From Bradyrhizobium sp. Ec3.3 (GTDB lineage: Bacteria > Pseudomonadota > Alphaproteobacteria > Rhizobiales > Xanthobacteraceae), in the NCBI RefSeq assembly GCF_000472925.1, contig NZ_AXAS01000002.1, positions 1-64,000 on the forward strand: DNA of 64,000 nucleotides, written 5' to 3'. Positions 18,627 to 26,301 of the stretch are shown here, piece after piece. Both the position numbers and the translations under genes were made by a program. The stretch's first letter is position 1; each line of letters opens with the position of its first letter. The notes under the pieces are model-generated. The model was given only the letters and a program-made list of their open reading frames with translations, made no database searches and had not been told where the DNA came from.

Positions 18627-18923
18627 TCACACAGGCAGCACGCCCTCGACAAATATCAGCCGCCGCTCCAGCGCGGTCCTCCGCAACTTCAGCGCTTCGG
18701 CATATTCGGCCGAGGCGTACCATTCGCGCGCACGCGCCATCGACGGAAATTCGACGATGATGATGGTCTCGGCCGGTGGACCGCCCTCCACCACGTCCGC
18801 GGCGCCGCCACGCGCGAGGTAGCGGCCTCCATACTGCGCGATCGTTTGTGCGGCGAGTGTGCGATAGGCTTCCATCGAGGCGGCATCGCGGACCTCGACC
18901 TCGGAGATGACATAGGCGGCCAT
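18627..18923 (-). CDS. DUF1330 family protein
   Basis: 98 residues from MAAYVISEVEVRD at 18923, with GAGGGGGCGTGC upstream; the ORF extension to 18998 is not conserved in the family. DUF1330 proteins adopt a ferredoxin-like dimeric alpha/beta-barrel fold. Typical parts are the YVISEVEVRDAASMEAY start, QYGGRYLARGG, then ETIIIVEFPSMARAREWY and SAEYAEALKLRRTA. The function is unknown, though relatives resemble small monooxygenases or stress proteins. It is 61 bases upstream of the exported-protein gene. Confidence 0.88.
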   Translation of the reverse strand: MAAYVISEVEVRDAASMEAYRTLAAQTIAQYGGRYLARGGAADVVEGGPPAETIIIVEFPSMARAREWYASAEYAEALKLRRTALERRLIFVEGVLPV

Positions 18924-19028
18924 GCACGCCCCCTCAGGCTGTGATGTTGAGAATGGAGATATCGGGCGCGATCGACGCCACCGCAATTGGTCGCTCACTC
19001 ACGCGTGAGGGAGACATGCGCCGCCTAG

Positions 19029-19124
19029 CTTTGTAGGATGGGCAAAGCGAAGCGTGCCCACCATTTTGCGTGCCGCAAGAGAAGAGCTGGGCACGGCGCA
19101 AGGGCGCCTTTGCCTCCTACAAAG
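19029..19124. repeat. Dispersed palindrome, family A diverged copy 4
   Basis: The left end CTTTGTAGGATGGGCAAAGC is mirrored by TTTGCCTCCTACAAAG at the right end, but the inner arms have drifted. The GTAGGATGGGC core resembles copies 1-3. It lies downstream of the rplQ terminator. Confidence 0.6.
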
Positions 19125-19132
19125 CTACGCCT

Positions 19133-19166
19133 CCAAAACAAAAGCGGCGCCCGAGGGCGCCGCTTT
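19133..19166 (-). terminator. Intrinsic terminator after rplQ
   Basis: AAAGCGGCGCC and GGCGCCGCTTT pair perfectly over 11 bases around a CGAG/CTCG loop at 19141-19166. On the minus transcript the stem is followed by TTTTGTTTTGG. It starts 26 bases after the rplQ stop and closes the whole ribosomal array. Confidence 0.92.
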
Positions 19167-19191
19167 CTCAATCCCTAAAATGCCGGCCGGC

Positions 19192-19608
19192 TTACGCCGC
19201 TTCGGCTTCCTTCGCCTGGGACGGACCGGAGTCCTGGCCCTTGGCGTCGACGTCGCGATCGACGAATTCGATCACGGCCATCGCGGCGTTGTCGCCGTAA
19301 CGGAAGCCGGCCTTGATGATGCGGGTGTAGCCGCCCTGGCGGTCCTTGTAGCGGGTCGCAAGCGTGTCGAAGAGCTTCTTGACCATGTCGACGTCGCGCA
19401 GCTCCGCGATCGCCTGACGACGGAGCGAGAGGCCGCCCTTCTTGCCGAGGGTGACGAGCTTCTCGACGATCGGACGGAGCTCCTTGGCCTTGGGCAGCGT
19501 GGTGACGATCTGCTCGTGCTTGATGAGCGAAGCCGCCATGTTGGCGAACATCGCCTTGCGATGCTCGGCCGTGCGGTTGAGCTTCCGATGAACCTTGCCA
19601 TGACGCAT
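19192..19608 (-). CDS. rplQ: 50S ribosomal protein L17
   Basis: 138 residues. Large-subunit protein near the exit tunnel. Begins [20 protein letters not shown] as in all L17 proteins; [20 protein letters not shown] and [20 protein letters not shown] follow. The C-terminal tail is Asp/Ala-rich, as in relatives. It is separated from rpoA by 124 bases that include an intrinsic terminator (19687-19720), so rplQ depends on read-through or an extra start. Last gene of the array. Confidence 0.97.
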   Translation of the reverse strand: MRHGKVHRKLNRTAEHRKAMFANMAASLIKHEQIVTTLPKAKELRPIVEKLVTLGKKGGLSLRRQAIAELRDVDMVKKLFDTLATRYKDRQGGYTRIIKAGFRYGDNAAMAVIEFVDRDVDAKGQDSGPSQAKEAEAA

Positions 19609-19686
19609 GTGTTTGTTCCTTACGTTTTGAACTGCCGCGACGGTTCGTCGGACATGTTGCTCAGGTGGGCTTCCTGCGTTCGCCCA

Positions 19687-19720
19687 ATAAAAAATCGTGG
19701 CCGGAAGGCTCCGGCCACGA
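19687..19720 (-). terminator. Intrinsic terminator between rpoA and rplQ
   Basis: TCGTGGCCGGA and TCCGGCCACGA form an 11-bp perfect stem with a four-base loop at 19695-19720. On the minus transcript ATTTTTTATT follows at once. It starts 12 bases after the rpoA stop, so it should lower rplQ expression relative to rpoA. Confidence 0.85.
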
Positions 19721-19732
19721 CGGTGAAATGGA

Positions 19733-20764
19733 TCAGTAGTGATCCTCGAAGCGCTTAGCGAGCTCGTCGATGTTCTCCGGCGGCCAGCCCGGCACTTCCA
19801 TGCCGAGGTGCAGACCCATCTGGGCCAGCACTTCCTTGATCTCGTTCAGCGACTTGCGGCCGAAATTCGGGGTGCGGAGCATTTCCGCTTCGCTCTTCTG
19901 CACGAGGTCGCCGATGTAGACGATGTTGTCGTTCTTCAGGCAGTTGGCCGAACGCACCGACAGTTCGAGCTCGTCCACCTTCTTGAGGAAAGCCGGGTTG
20001 AAGGCGAGGTCCGGGATGATCTCCTGGGCGACTTCCTTGCGCGGCTCTTCGAAGTTGACGAACACGTTGAGCTGGTCCTGAAGGATGCGCGCAGCGTAGG
20101 CCACCGAGTCATCCGGCGTGATCGCGCCGTTGGTCTCGATCGTCATGGTCAGCTTGTCGTAGTCGAGGATCTGGCCCTCGCGGGTGTTCTCGACTTTGTA
20201 GGAGACCTTGCGGACCGGCGAGTAGAGGCTGTCGACCGGGATCAGGCCGATCGGCGCGTCCTCGGGACGGTTGCGCTCGGCGGGCACGTAGCCCTTGCCG
20301 GTCGAAACCGTGAACTCCATGCGGATCTCGGCGCCCTCGTCGAGGGTGCAGATCTGCAGGTCCGGGTTGAGCACGGTGACGTCGCCCACGGTCTGGATGT
20401 CGCCGGCGGTGACGACGCCCGGGCCCTGCTTCTTCACGACCATGCGCTTGGGGCCTTCGCCCTGCATCTTGATCGAGATGTCCTTGATGTTCAGCACGAT
20501 GTCGGTGACGTCTTCACGGACGCCCGCGATCGAGGAGAACTCGTGCAGCACGCCGTCGATGTGCACCGACTGCACGGCAGCGCCCTGAAGCGAAGACAAC
20601 AGGATGCGGCGCAGCGCGTTGCCGAGCGTCTGGCCGAAGCCACGCTCGAGCGGCTCGGCGACGATGGTCGCAAAGCGGGCCGGATCGCTACCCGGGGTTA
20701 CCTGGAGCTTGTTCGGCCGAATCAGTTCTTGCCAATTTTTCTGGATCGTCACTGTTTCACCCAT
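19733..20764 (-). CDS. rpoA: RNA polymerase alpha subunit
   Basis: 343 residues, family length. Begins [20 protein letters not shown]. The N-terminal assembly domain shows [20 protein letters not shown] and the beta-contacting region; the C-terminal domain, which contacts UP elements and activators, shows [16 protein letters not shown] and the helix-hairpin [20 protein letters not shown]. It dimerises to nucleate the polymerase core. Preceded by rpsK with 115 bases between, containing a hairpin at 20810-20830, and followed by a terminator before rplQ. Confidence 0.98.
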   Translation of the reverse strand: MGETVTIQKNWQELIRPNKLQVTPGSDPARFATIVAEPLERGFGQTLGNALRRILLSSLQGAAVQSVHIDGVLHEFSSIAGVREDVTDIVLNIKDISIKMQGEGPKRMVVKKQGPGVVTAGDIQTVGDVTVLNPDLQICTLDEGAEIRMEFTVSTGKGYVPAERNRPEDAPIGLIPVDSLYSPVRKVSYKVENTREGQILDYDKLTMTIETNGAITPDDSVAYAARILQDQLNVFVNFEEPRKEVAQEIIPDLAFNPAFLKKVDELELSVRSANCLKNDNIVYIGDLVQKSEAEMLRTPNFGRKSLNEIKEVLAQMGLHLGMEVPGWPPENIDELAKRFEDHY

Positions 20765-20809
20765 ACAGGCCAGTCAGTCTGCCATTGCGGACACTGGCGT
20801 TGGAGAAAG

Positions 20810-20830
20810 GCCGCAAGTCGCGCTTGCGGC
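20810..20830 (-). terminator. Intercistronic hairpin between rpsK and rpoA
   Basis: GCCGCAAG and CTTGCGGC pair over eight bases around a five-base loop; CTTTCTCC follows on the minus transcript. The T run is short, so this is more likely a partial attenuator or an mRNA-processing/stability element than a full terminator. Confidence 0.5.
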
Positions 20831-20879
20831 TTCGCAAAACAAAGTCATCGCGGACGACGACGGCGCCCGCGACCTCGTA

Positions 20880-21269
20880 TCAAACGCGCCGACGCTTGCG
20901 CGGGCGGCAACCATTGTGCGGGATCGTGGTCACGTCGCGGATCGAGGTGACGGTGAAGCCCGCAGCCTGCAACGCGCGGAGCGCCGACTCGCGGCCCGAA
21001 CCGGGACCGGCGACCTCGACTTCCAGCGTGCGCATGCCGTGCTCCTGCGCCTTCTTGGAAACGTCCTCCGCAGCGACCTGCGCTGCATACGGGGTCGACT
21101 TGCGCGATCCCTTGAAACCCATGGTGCCCGCCGACGACCAGGCAATCGTGTTGCCCTGCGCATCGGTGATGGTGATCGTCGTGTTGTTGAACGACGAGTT
21201 CACGTGCGCGACGCCGGAGGCGATGTTCTTGCGCTCACGACGGCGAACGCGGGTGGCTTCCTTGCCCAT
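20880..21269 (-). CDS. rpsK: 30S ribosomal protein S11
   Basis: 129 residues. Platform protein of the small subunit that contacts mRNA upstream of the start codon. Recognised by [56 protein letters not shown] and the invariant end [23 protein letters not shown] 21269 is the only sensible start. Lies between rpsM and rpoA as in the alpha operon of most bacteria. Confidence 0.98.
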   Translation of the reverse strand: MGKEATRVRRRERKNIASGVAHVNSSFNNTTITITDAQGNTIAWSSAGTMGFKGSRKSTPYAAQVAAEDVSKKAQEHGMRTLEVEVAGPGSGRESALRALQAAGFTVTSIRDVTTIPHNGCRPRKRRRV

Positions 21270-21336
21270 TGAATACCTTTCCTGGAGATCTCAAACGCCG
21301 CCGTAATGCCAGCGGCTACACCTGTGAAAGCGAATA

Positions 21337-21373
21337 GCGTGTGGCGAACCGAGGATCCCTCTTCGCCACACGC
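21337..21373 (-). other. Intercistronic hairpin between rpsM and rpsK
   Basis: GCGTGTGGCGAA (21337-21348) and TTCGCCACACGC (21362-21373) are perfect inverse copies of 12 bases around a 13-base loop. It starts 20 bases after the rpsM stop with no T run following, so it is more likely a processing or stability element. A GCGAATAGCG motif overlaps the left arm, as in the tuf-rpsJ spacer. Confidence 0.6.
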
Positions 21374-21392
21374 CATATTTGAATTGCAGAAC

Positions 21393-21761
21393 TTACTTCT
21401 TCTTGCCGGCGATCGCCTTGGCCGGACCCTTGCGCGTGCGCGCATTGGTGTGGGTACGCTGACCGCGCACCGGCAGACCACGACGATGACGCAGGCCGCG
21501 ATAGCAGCCGAGGTCCATCAGACGCTTGATGTTGATGCCGACCTCGCGACGCAGATCGCCCTCGACGAGAAAGTCGCGGTCGATCACTTCGCGGATCTGG
21601 AGCACTTCCTGGTCGGTCAGCTGATTGACGCGACGATCCTCGGGGATCTTCACCTTCTCCATGATGTCACCGGCGATCTTGGGGCCGATGCCATGGATGT
21701 ACTGCAGCGCGATCAGCACGCGCTTGTTGGTGGGAATGTTTACGCCGGCAATACGGGCCAC
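21393..21761 (-). CDS. rpsM: 30S ribosomal protein S13
   Basis: 122 residues. Head protein of the small subunit that touches the P-site tRNA and the bridge to L5. Start is GTG at 21761 ([14 protein letters not shown]), with AGGAGAG seven bases upstream. Family motifs: [18 protein letters not shown], the helix-two-turn-helix region, and the basic C-terminal tail [19 protein letters not shown] ending AKAIAGKKK. First gene of the alpha operon here, behind its own sigma70-like promoter. Confidence 0.98.
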   Translation of the reverse strand: MARIAGVNIPTNKRVLIALQYIHGIGPKIAGDIMEKVKIPEDRRVNQLTDQEVLQIREVIDRDFLVEGDLRREVGINIKRLMDLGCYRGLRHRRGLPVRGQRTHTNARTRKGPAKAIAGKKK

Positions 21762-21913
21762 GGCTTTCTCTCCTGTTGCCGATCCCTCGTCAGGAATCGG
21801 GCTTTAAGTGCTTGCGTTCTCGGGCAGGTGTTCACAAACGCGAACACGACGCCCACCCCCGGTCTTCCTGGGGCCCGGCATCGTCTGAAACTATCCGACT
21901 TGGATGCGGGGCT

Positions 21914-21942
21914 TATTAAGGGATTCCCGGGGGTTTCGTCAA
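21914..21942 (-). promoter_or_regulatory. Sigma70-like promoter for rpsM-rpsK-rpoA-rplQ
   Basis: On the minus strand TTGACG (942-937) and TTAATA (919-914) are separated by exactly 17 bases. The site begins seven bases after the adk stop and lies about 150 bases before the rpsM start, leaving a leader of roughly 145 bases. The leader could carry S4-type control as in other alpha operons; rpsD is not here, so that is open. Confidence 0.7.
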
Positions 21943-21948
21943 CCGCTG

Positions 21949-22824
21949 CTAGCGCTTAGCTCGCTTTTTCGTGACCTTTTTTGGGGCCTTCTTCGGACCT
22001 TTTTTGGCGCTCTTTTTAGCGGTCTTTTTAACGGTCTTCTTGGCGGTCTTTTTTGCGGCTTTCTTGGTGCCTTTGGGGGCCTTCTTGGCGGACTTGCTGG
22101 CCTTTTTGGCCGCTTTCGCGGGTTTCTTGGCCTTTTTGGATGCCTTTTCGCCAGCTCGCCTGGCTGGAGCTGCCTTGGCCGCGGGCTTAGCCGAGGTCTT
22201 GGCCTGGGCTGCCTTGGCGTGGGTTTTGGGCTCGATCGCCCCCAGCGCGAGGAGAAGGCGATGGATGGCGCGGGTGACCTCCTCGATGGTCATCATGCCA
22301 TCGACGGTCGAGAGCTTGCGCCGCTCGGAATAGTAGTGAATCAGCGGTTCCGTCTGGCTGCGGTAGCTGGCGAGCCGCTTGGTCAGGACCTCCGGGGTGT
22401 CGTCGACCCGGACCTCTTCGCCGCGTTCGCGCATCTGGGCGACGCGGGTCTCCACGCGATCGAGCAGCGCGCTCTCATTGACCCTGAGCTCGATCACGCC
22501 ATCGAGCTTGAGGTGCCTGTGCTTCAACAGCTCGTCCAGCGCCTCGGCCTGCGGGACCGTGCGCGGGAAGCCATCGAGGATGAAACCCTTCTTGGCATCG
22601 GGCTGCTCGATCCGGTCGGCGATGATTCCCACCACGACATCGTCGGGCACGAGGCCGCCGCTCGCCATGATCTCCTTCGCCCTCAGGCCGACCGGTGTTC
22701 CCGCTGCAACCGCAGCGCGAAGCATCTCACCGGTTGAGAGCTGCACGATGCCATAGCGCTCGATCAGCCGTTGCGCCTGGGTCCCCTTGCCTGACCCCGG
22801 CGGTCCCAGAAGGATAATTCTCAT
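21949..22824 (-). CDS. adk: Adenylate kinase with long lysine-rich C-terminal tail
   Basis: 291 residues from MRIILLGPPGSGKGTQAQRL at 22824; this start overlaps the stop of the SecY paralog (ATGA). It converts AMP and ATP into two ADP. The catalytic core covers about residues 1-199: P-loop GPPGSGKGT, AMP-binding QLSTGEMLRAAV, FILDGFPRTVPQAEAL and a short LID (RVDDTPEVLTKRLASYRSQT) without zinc cysteines. The last 92 residues are an unstructured basic tail with about 36 lysines in repeats such as KKTAKKTVKKTAKKSAKK, like histone H1 tails; ordinary Adk has no such tail. The tail may bind RNA, DNA or the ribosome. The alternative of a frameshift artefact is unlikely because the pattern is regular to the stop. 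Confidence 0.95.
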   Translation of the reverse strand: MRIILLGPPGSGKGTQAQRLIERYGIVQLSTGEMLRAAVAAGTPVGLRAKEIMASGGLVPDDVVVGIIADRIEQPDAKKGFILDGFPRTVPQAEALDELLKHRHLKLDGVIELRVNESALLDRVETRVAQMRERGEEVRVDDTPEVLTKRLASYRSQTEPLIHYYSERRKLSTVDGMMTIEEVTRAIHRLLLALGAIEPKTHAKAAQAKTSAKPAAKAAPARRAGEKASKKAKKPAKAAKKASKSAKKAPKGTKKAAKKTAKKTVKKTAKKSAKKGPKKAPKKVTKKRAKR

Positions 22825-24044
22825 CGGCGTTCGCCCCCCGGATCGGTGAGCGATAGCTCGCGCACCTGTGTTTGAAGATCGAGAATAGTGCAAACCACAA
22901 TCAGCGCCGCACCACCATTGATAATCATACTATAAGGCAGCCCGATCCCGTAAGGCTCGAAGATCTCCGGAATCAACTGCAACGCCGTCAGGTAGACGGC
23001 TCCGGCCACCGTCGTCAATGACACCACGCGATCAAGGTAATCCGCTGTGGGCTCGCCCGCCGCAACGCCGGGAATCGCGCCGCCCTGCTTCACAAGAGAA
23101 TCGGCGACGTGCTCGGGATCGACGACGTAGGCTGTGTAGATGAAGGCGAGCACGAATACCGCGACGGATCCGAGGATCAGGTGACCCGGCGCACCAAGCT
23201 GAAGCTGCTTGTAGGCGGCGGCGATCCACGGCGCATCGGCACCAAAGACGTAAGTCAGGAAAGCCAGCGGCAGAAACAAGAACCAGGGCGCCACGGTGGT
23301 CGGCACTAGATAGCCGGCGCTGTTGACCTTGATCGGCAGAACCGCCGATCGAGCGGGCATCACGCGTTCCCCGATCTTGCGTTCGGCAAAGTCGACGCGG
23401 ACATTGCGTCGCGCGCTTTCGACGAAGACGATCAGGGCGACGAGCACGATCCAGAAGACGGCATGGGTCAGCGCAAGATTGACGGATATTTGGCCGCTCT
23501 GGACGAGGTCGAGGATACCTGCAACGTCCCCCGGAACGTGGACGAGAATGCTGACGCTCAGCACCAGTGCAAGACCATTGCCGATTCCATGGCGGGTGAT
23601 CTGCTCGCTCAGCCAGACAAGCAAGAACACGCCGCCGACCATTGACGCGGTCGCCGACACTACGAACCAGTCGCCGGGATCGGGCACGATGTTGGGGATC
23701 GTCGTCAGCGTCGAAGCGATGCCCCAGGCCTGGAAAGACGCGATCACCAGCGTCAGGGTCAGGGTGTAACGGGCGATCCTGCGCCGGCCACGCTCGCCCG
23801 ACCTCTCGAGCGAGCTCAGCCGTCCCCATACCATCGCGACCAGTTGGACGATGATCGCTGCGCTCAGATAGGGAACGAGATGGAGGGCAACGATGGACAG
23901 GCGGGCTATCGCGTCAACCGCCAATGGACCGCCCGTCAGCCAATCGCCCGGGCGAAGCCCCGGGAGCAGAATGTGAGCGCCGAGCCTGAAAAGGAGCAGT
24001 GCGCCAATCGTGAAAGCGATCCGGCGCGCGAGCTCCTTGGTCAT
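22821..24044 (-). CDS. Divergent SecY paralog (second protein-translocase channel)
   Basis: 407 residues. It aligns with the adjacent SecY over its whole length: ten membrane segments, with shared blocks such as LVPYLSAAIIVQL, RHGIGNGLALVLS, LPIKVNSAGYLVP and QGGAIPGVAAGEPTADYLDR. Differences are marked. It lacks about 20 residues at the N-terminus; the segment between PGL and LVPY is 12 residues shorter than in SecY and lacks the glycine-rich plug helix; the C5-loop RPGE, whose Arg contacts SecA in E. coli (R357), reads AAGE; the C4 loop KRQVGNK reads ERKIGER. Start and stop each overlap their neighbours by four bases, so translation is coupled to secY and adk. Probably a specialised or regulatory channel subunit; it could also be decaying, but no stop or frameshift is present. 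Confidence 0.9.
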   Translation of the reverse strand: MTKELARRIAFTIGALLLFRLGAHILLPGLRPGDWLTGGPLAVDAIARLSIVALHLVPYLSAAIIVQLVAMVWGRLSSLERSGERGRRRIARYTLTLTLVIASFQAWGIASTLTTIPNIVPDPGDWFVVSATASMVGGVFLLVWLSEQITRHGIGNGLALVLSVSILVHVPGDVAGILDLVQSGQISVNLALTHAVFWIVLVALIVFVESARRNVRVDFAERKIGERVMPARSAVLPIKVNSAGYLVPTTVAPWFLFLPLAFLTYVFGADAPWIAAAYKQLQLGAPGHLILGSVAVFVLAFIYTAYVVDPEHVADSLVKQGGAIPGVAAGEPTADYLDRVVSLTTVAGAVYLTALQLIPEIFEPYGIGLPYSMIINGGAALIVVCTILDLQTQVRELSLTDPGGERR

Positions 24045-25372
24045 CTACGGCGGCCCCTCAGCTTCGACTTCCTGATCAGCCCTTCATACTGATGGGCGAG
24101 CAGATAACCCTGAACCTGCGCTACCGTGTCCATGGTGACACTGACCACGATCAACAGCGACGTGCCGCCAAAGTAGAAGGGCACCGAGGCGTAGGAAATC
24201 AGAATTTCCGGGATCAAACAGACAATCGCGAGGTAAATCGCGCCGATCACCGTGATGCGCGACAGCACGTAGTCGATGTATTCGGCGGTGCGCTCGCCGG
24301 GACGGATGCCCGGGATGAAGCCGCCGTGCTTCTTCAGGTTGTCCGCGGTCTCGGTCGGGTTGAACACGATCGCGGTGTAGAAGAACGCGAAGAACACGAT
24401 CAGCGCGAGATACATGATCAGGAACAGCGGCCGGCCGTGACCGAGCTGCGTCGTCAGCCACTGGAACCATTCCGGTCCCTTGCCCGCGTTGAAGTTCGCA
24501 ACCGTCGTCGGCAGCAGGAGCAGCGAGGACGCGAAGATCGGCGGGATGACGCCCGAGGTGTTGAGCTTGAGCGGCAGATGCGAGGACTGGCCCTCGAACA
24601 TCTTGTTGCCGACCTGGCGCTTCGGATACTGGATCAGAAGCCGGCGCTGCGCGCGTTCCATGAACACGATGAAGGCGATCACGGCGACCGCCATGATGAT
24701 GACGATCAGGATCAGCCCGGTGGACATCGCGCCCTGGCGGCCGAGCTCTAGCATGTTGGCGAGCGCGGAGGGCAGCTCGGCGACGATGCCGGAGAGAATG
24801 ATCAGCGAGATACCGTTGCCGATGCCGCGCGAGGTCACCTGCTCGCCCAGCCACATCAGGAACATGGTGCCGCCGGTGAGCGTGATGGCGGTGGAGAGAC
24901 GGAAGAACAGGCCGGGATCGCTGACGACGTTGCCGGCGCCTTCCAGGCCTACCGCAATGCCGTAGGACTGGAACGCGGCCAAGATCACGGTGAGGTAGCG
25001 GGTGTACTGGTTCAGCGTCTTGCGGCCCGCCTCGCCTTCCTTCTTCAGCGCCTCGAGCTGCGGCGAGACGGTGGTGAGGAGCTGGATGATGATCGATGCC
25101 GAGATGTACGGCATGATGTTCAGCGCGAAGATCGCCATGCGGTGGATGCCGCCGCCGGCGAACATGTTGAACATGCCGAGGATGCCGCCCGCCTGCGAGC
25201 GGAACACCTGCTCCCAGATGTTGGGATCGATGCCGGGCAGCGGGATGTAGGTGCCGAGCCGATAAACGAGCAGCGCACCCAGGGTGAACCAGATGCGCTT
25301 TTTCAGTTCGTCGGCCTTGGCAAGCGCGCCGAAATTGAGATTGGCTGCCAGTTGTTCCGCTGCTGAGACCAT
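24041..25372 (-). CDS. secY: Preprotein translocase channel subunit SecY
   Basis: 443 residues, family length. Forms the SecYEG channel in the inner membrane. The N-terminus, ten membrane helices, the plug region (GGILGMFNMFAGGGIHRM), the C4 loop YPKRQVGNKMFEGQSSHLPL and the C5 loop GGFIPGIRPGERTAEYID are all standard, and the C-terminus ends KSKLRGRRR. This is clearly the housekeeping copy. It lies 148 bases after rplO, behind a hairpin, and its stop overlaps the start of the paralog (ATGA). SecE is encoded at 59118-59309. Confidence 0.98.
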   Translation of the reverse strand: MVSAAEQLAANLNFGALAKADELKKRIWFTLGALLVYRLGTYIPLPGIDPNIWEQVFRSQAGGILGMFNMFAGGGIHRMAIFALNIMPYISASIIIQLLTTVSPQLEALKKEGEAGRKTLNQYTRYLTVILAAFQSYGIAVGLEGAGNVVSDPGLFFRLSTAITLTGGTMFLMWLGEQVTSRGIGNGISLIILSGIVAELPSALANMLELGRQGAMSTGLILIVIIMAVAVIAFIVFMERAQRRLLIQYPKRQVGNKMFEGQSSHLPLKLNTSGVIPPIFASSLLLLPTTVANFNAGKGPEWFQWLTTQLGHGRPLFLIMYLALIVFFAFFYTAIVFNPTETADNLKKHGGFIPGIRPGERTAEYIDYVLSRITVIGAIYLAIVCLIPEILISYASVPFYFGGTSLLIVVSVTMDTVAQVQGYLLAHQYEGLIRKSKLRGRRR

Positions 25373-25488
25373 GTTGGGCTTTCTCCCGCCGCCTACTGCG
25401 CCGTCATGCCCGCGGCCGGGCTACTGGGCGGACGCCGGACATTATCTGGTGCACGGCTTCGATAAGTCCATCGTCCAGCACGCGTAAA

Positions 25489-25507
25489 GGCCCGCGAGCC
25501 GCGGGCC
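25489..25507 (-). terminator. Hairpin between rplO and secY
   Basis: GGCCCGCG and CGCGGGCC pair over eight bases around a three-base loop, 14 bases after the rplO stop; TTTA follows on the minus transcript. A GC-rich stem with a short T run suggests partial attenuation before secY, which is needed in smaller amounts than ribosomal proteins. Confidence 0.5.
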
Positions 25508-25520
25508 AATGACGCAGATG

Positions 25521-26006
25521 TTACGCCGCCTCGCCTTCTTGGGGGGCAGGCGCGAGGATCTTCACCGAGCCGCCGGCCTTCTCGACCGCCGCAATGGCGG
25601 ACTTCGAGGCGCCGTGCACTTCGATGTTGAGCTTGGCCTTGAGCTCGCCGCGGCCGAGCAGCCGGACGCCGGCCTTGGAACGACGCAGCACGCCGGCCTT
25701 CACCAGCGCTTCGGCGTTCACGACGCTGCCCGTGTCGAGCTTCTTGGCATCGACGGCGTCCTGGAGCCGGTCGAGATTAATCTCGGCGAACTCGACGCGG
25801 AAGATGTTGTTGAAGCCGCGCTTGGGCAGACGGCGATGCATCGGCATCTGGCCGCCTTCAAAACCCTTGATGCGCACGCCCGAACGCGCGGTCTGGCCCT
25901 TGCCGCCGCGGCCGGACTGCTTGCCCTTGCCCGAACCGATGCCGCGACCGACGCGCATGCGCTTCTTGCGCGAGCCGGGGTTGTCGGCGATATCGCTGAG
26001 CTTCAT
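25521..26006 (-). CDS. rplO: 50S ribosomal protein L15
   Basis: 161 residues. Binds 23S rRNA late in assembly. Begins [20 protein letters not shown]; the glycine and arginine-rich loop [20 protein letters not shown] and the [20 protein letters not shown] segment are typical. The C-terminal part carries [24 protein letters not shown] residues. It follows rpmD after a 75-base gap that holds a rhizobial palindrome, and precedes secY. Confidence 0.97.
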   Translation of the reverse strand: MKLSDIADNPGSRKKRMRVGRGIGSGKGKQSGRGGKGQTARSGVRIKGFEGGQMPMHRRLPKRGFNNIFRVEFAEINLDRLQDAVDAKKLDTGSVVNAEALVKAGVLRRSKAGVRLLGRGELKAKLNIEVHGASKSAIAAVEKAGGSVKILAPAPQEGEAA

Positions 26007-26026
26007 CGCCCTTCTCCTTGTTTCTT

Positions 26027-26075
26027 GCGCATGATCTAGCCCGAAAACCGGTATCCAGCTTCCGGGATCATGCGC
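26027..26075. repeat. Rhizobial intergenic palindrome between rpmD and rplO
   Basis: GCGCATGATC (26027-26036) and GATCATGCGC (26066-26075) are exact inverse arms; the centre contains CCGAAAACCGG. This GATCATGC-type element is a widespread dispersed palindrome of Rhizobiales. Here it has settled inside a ribosomal protein transcript and must be co-transcribed. Confidence 0.8.
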
Positions 26076-26081
26076 CCTTGC

Positions 26082-26276
26082 TTACTTCCCGTCGACGATG
26101 CGGACGAGATGGTGAACCTTCTCGATCATGCCGCGAACCGCCGGGGTGTCCGGGAGTTCGGCGACGCGGCCGATCTTGTTGAGCTTGAGCCCGATCAGCG
26201 TCGAGCGCTGCGAGTGATGGCGGCGGATCGCGCTGCCGATCTGCTCGATCTTGATCGTCTTGGCGGCCTTGGCCAT
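26082..26276 (-). CDS. rpmD: 50S ribosomal protein L30
   Basis: 64 residues. Small large-subunit protein. Begins [20 protein letters not shown]; the core [20 protein letters not shown] and the end [18 protein letters not shown] are diagnostic. CGGAG lies upstream of the ATG, followed by a run of A/T. It sits between rpsE (25 bases) and rplO (75 bases). Confidence 0.97.
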   Translation of the reverse strand: MAKAAKTIKIEQIGSAIRRHHSQRSTLIGLKLNKIGRVAELPDTPAVRGMIEKVHHLVRIVDGK

Positions 26277-26301
26277 TTTTTAAAACTCCGAAAAGCTTCC
26301 G

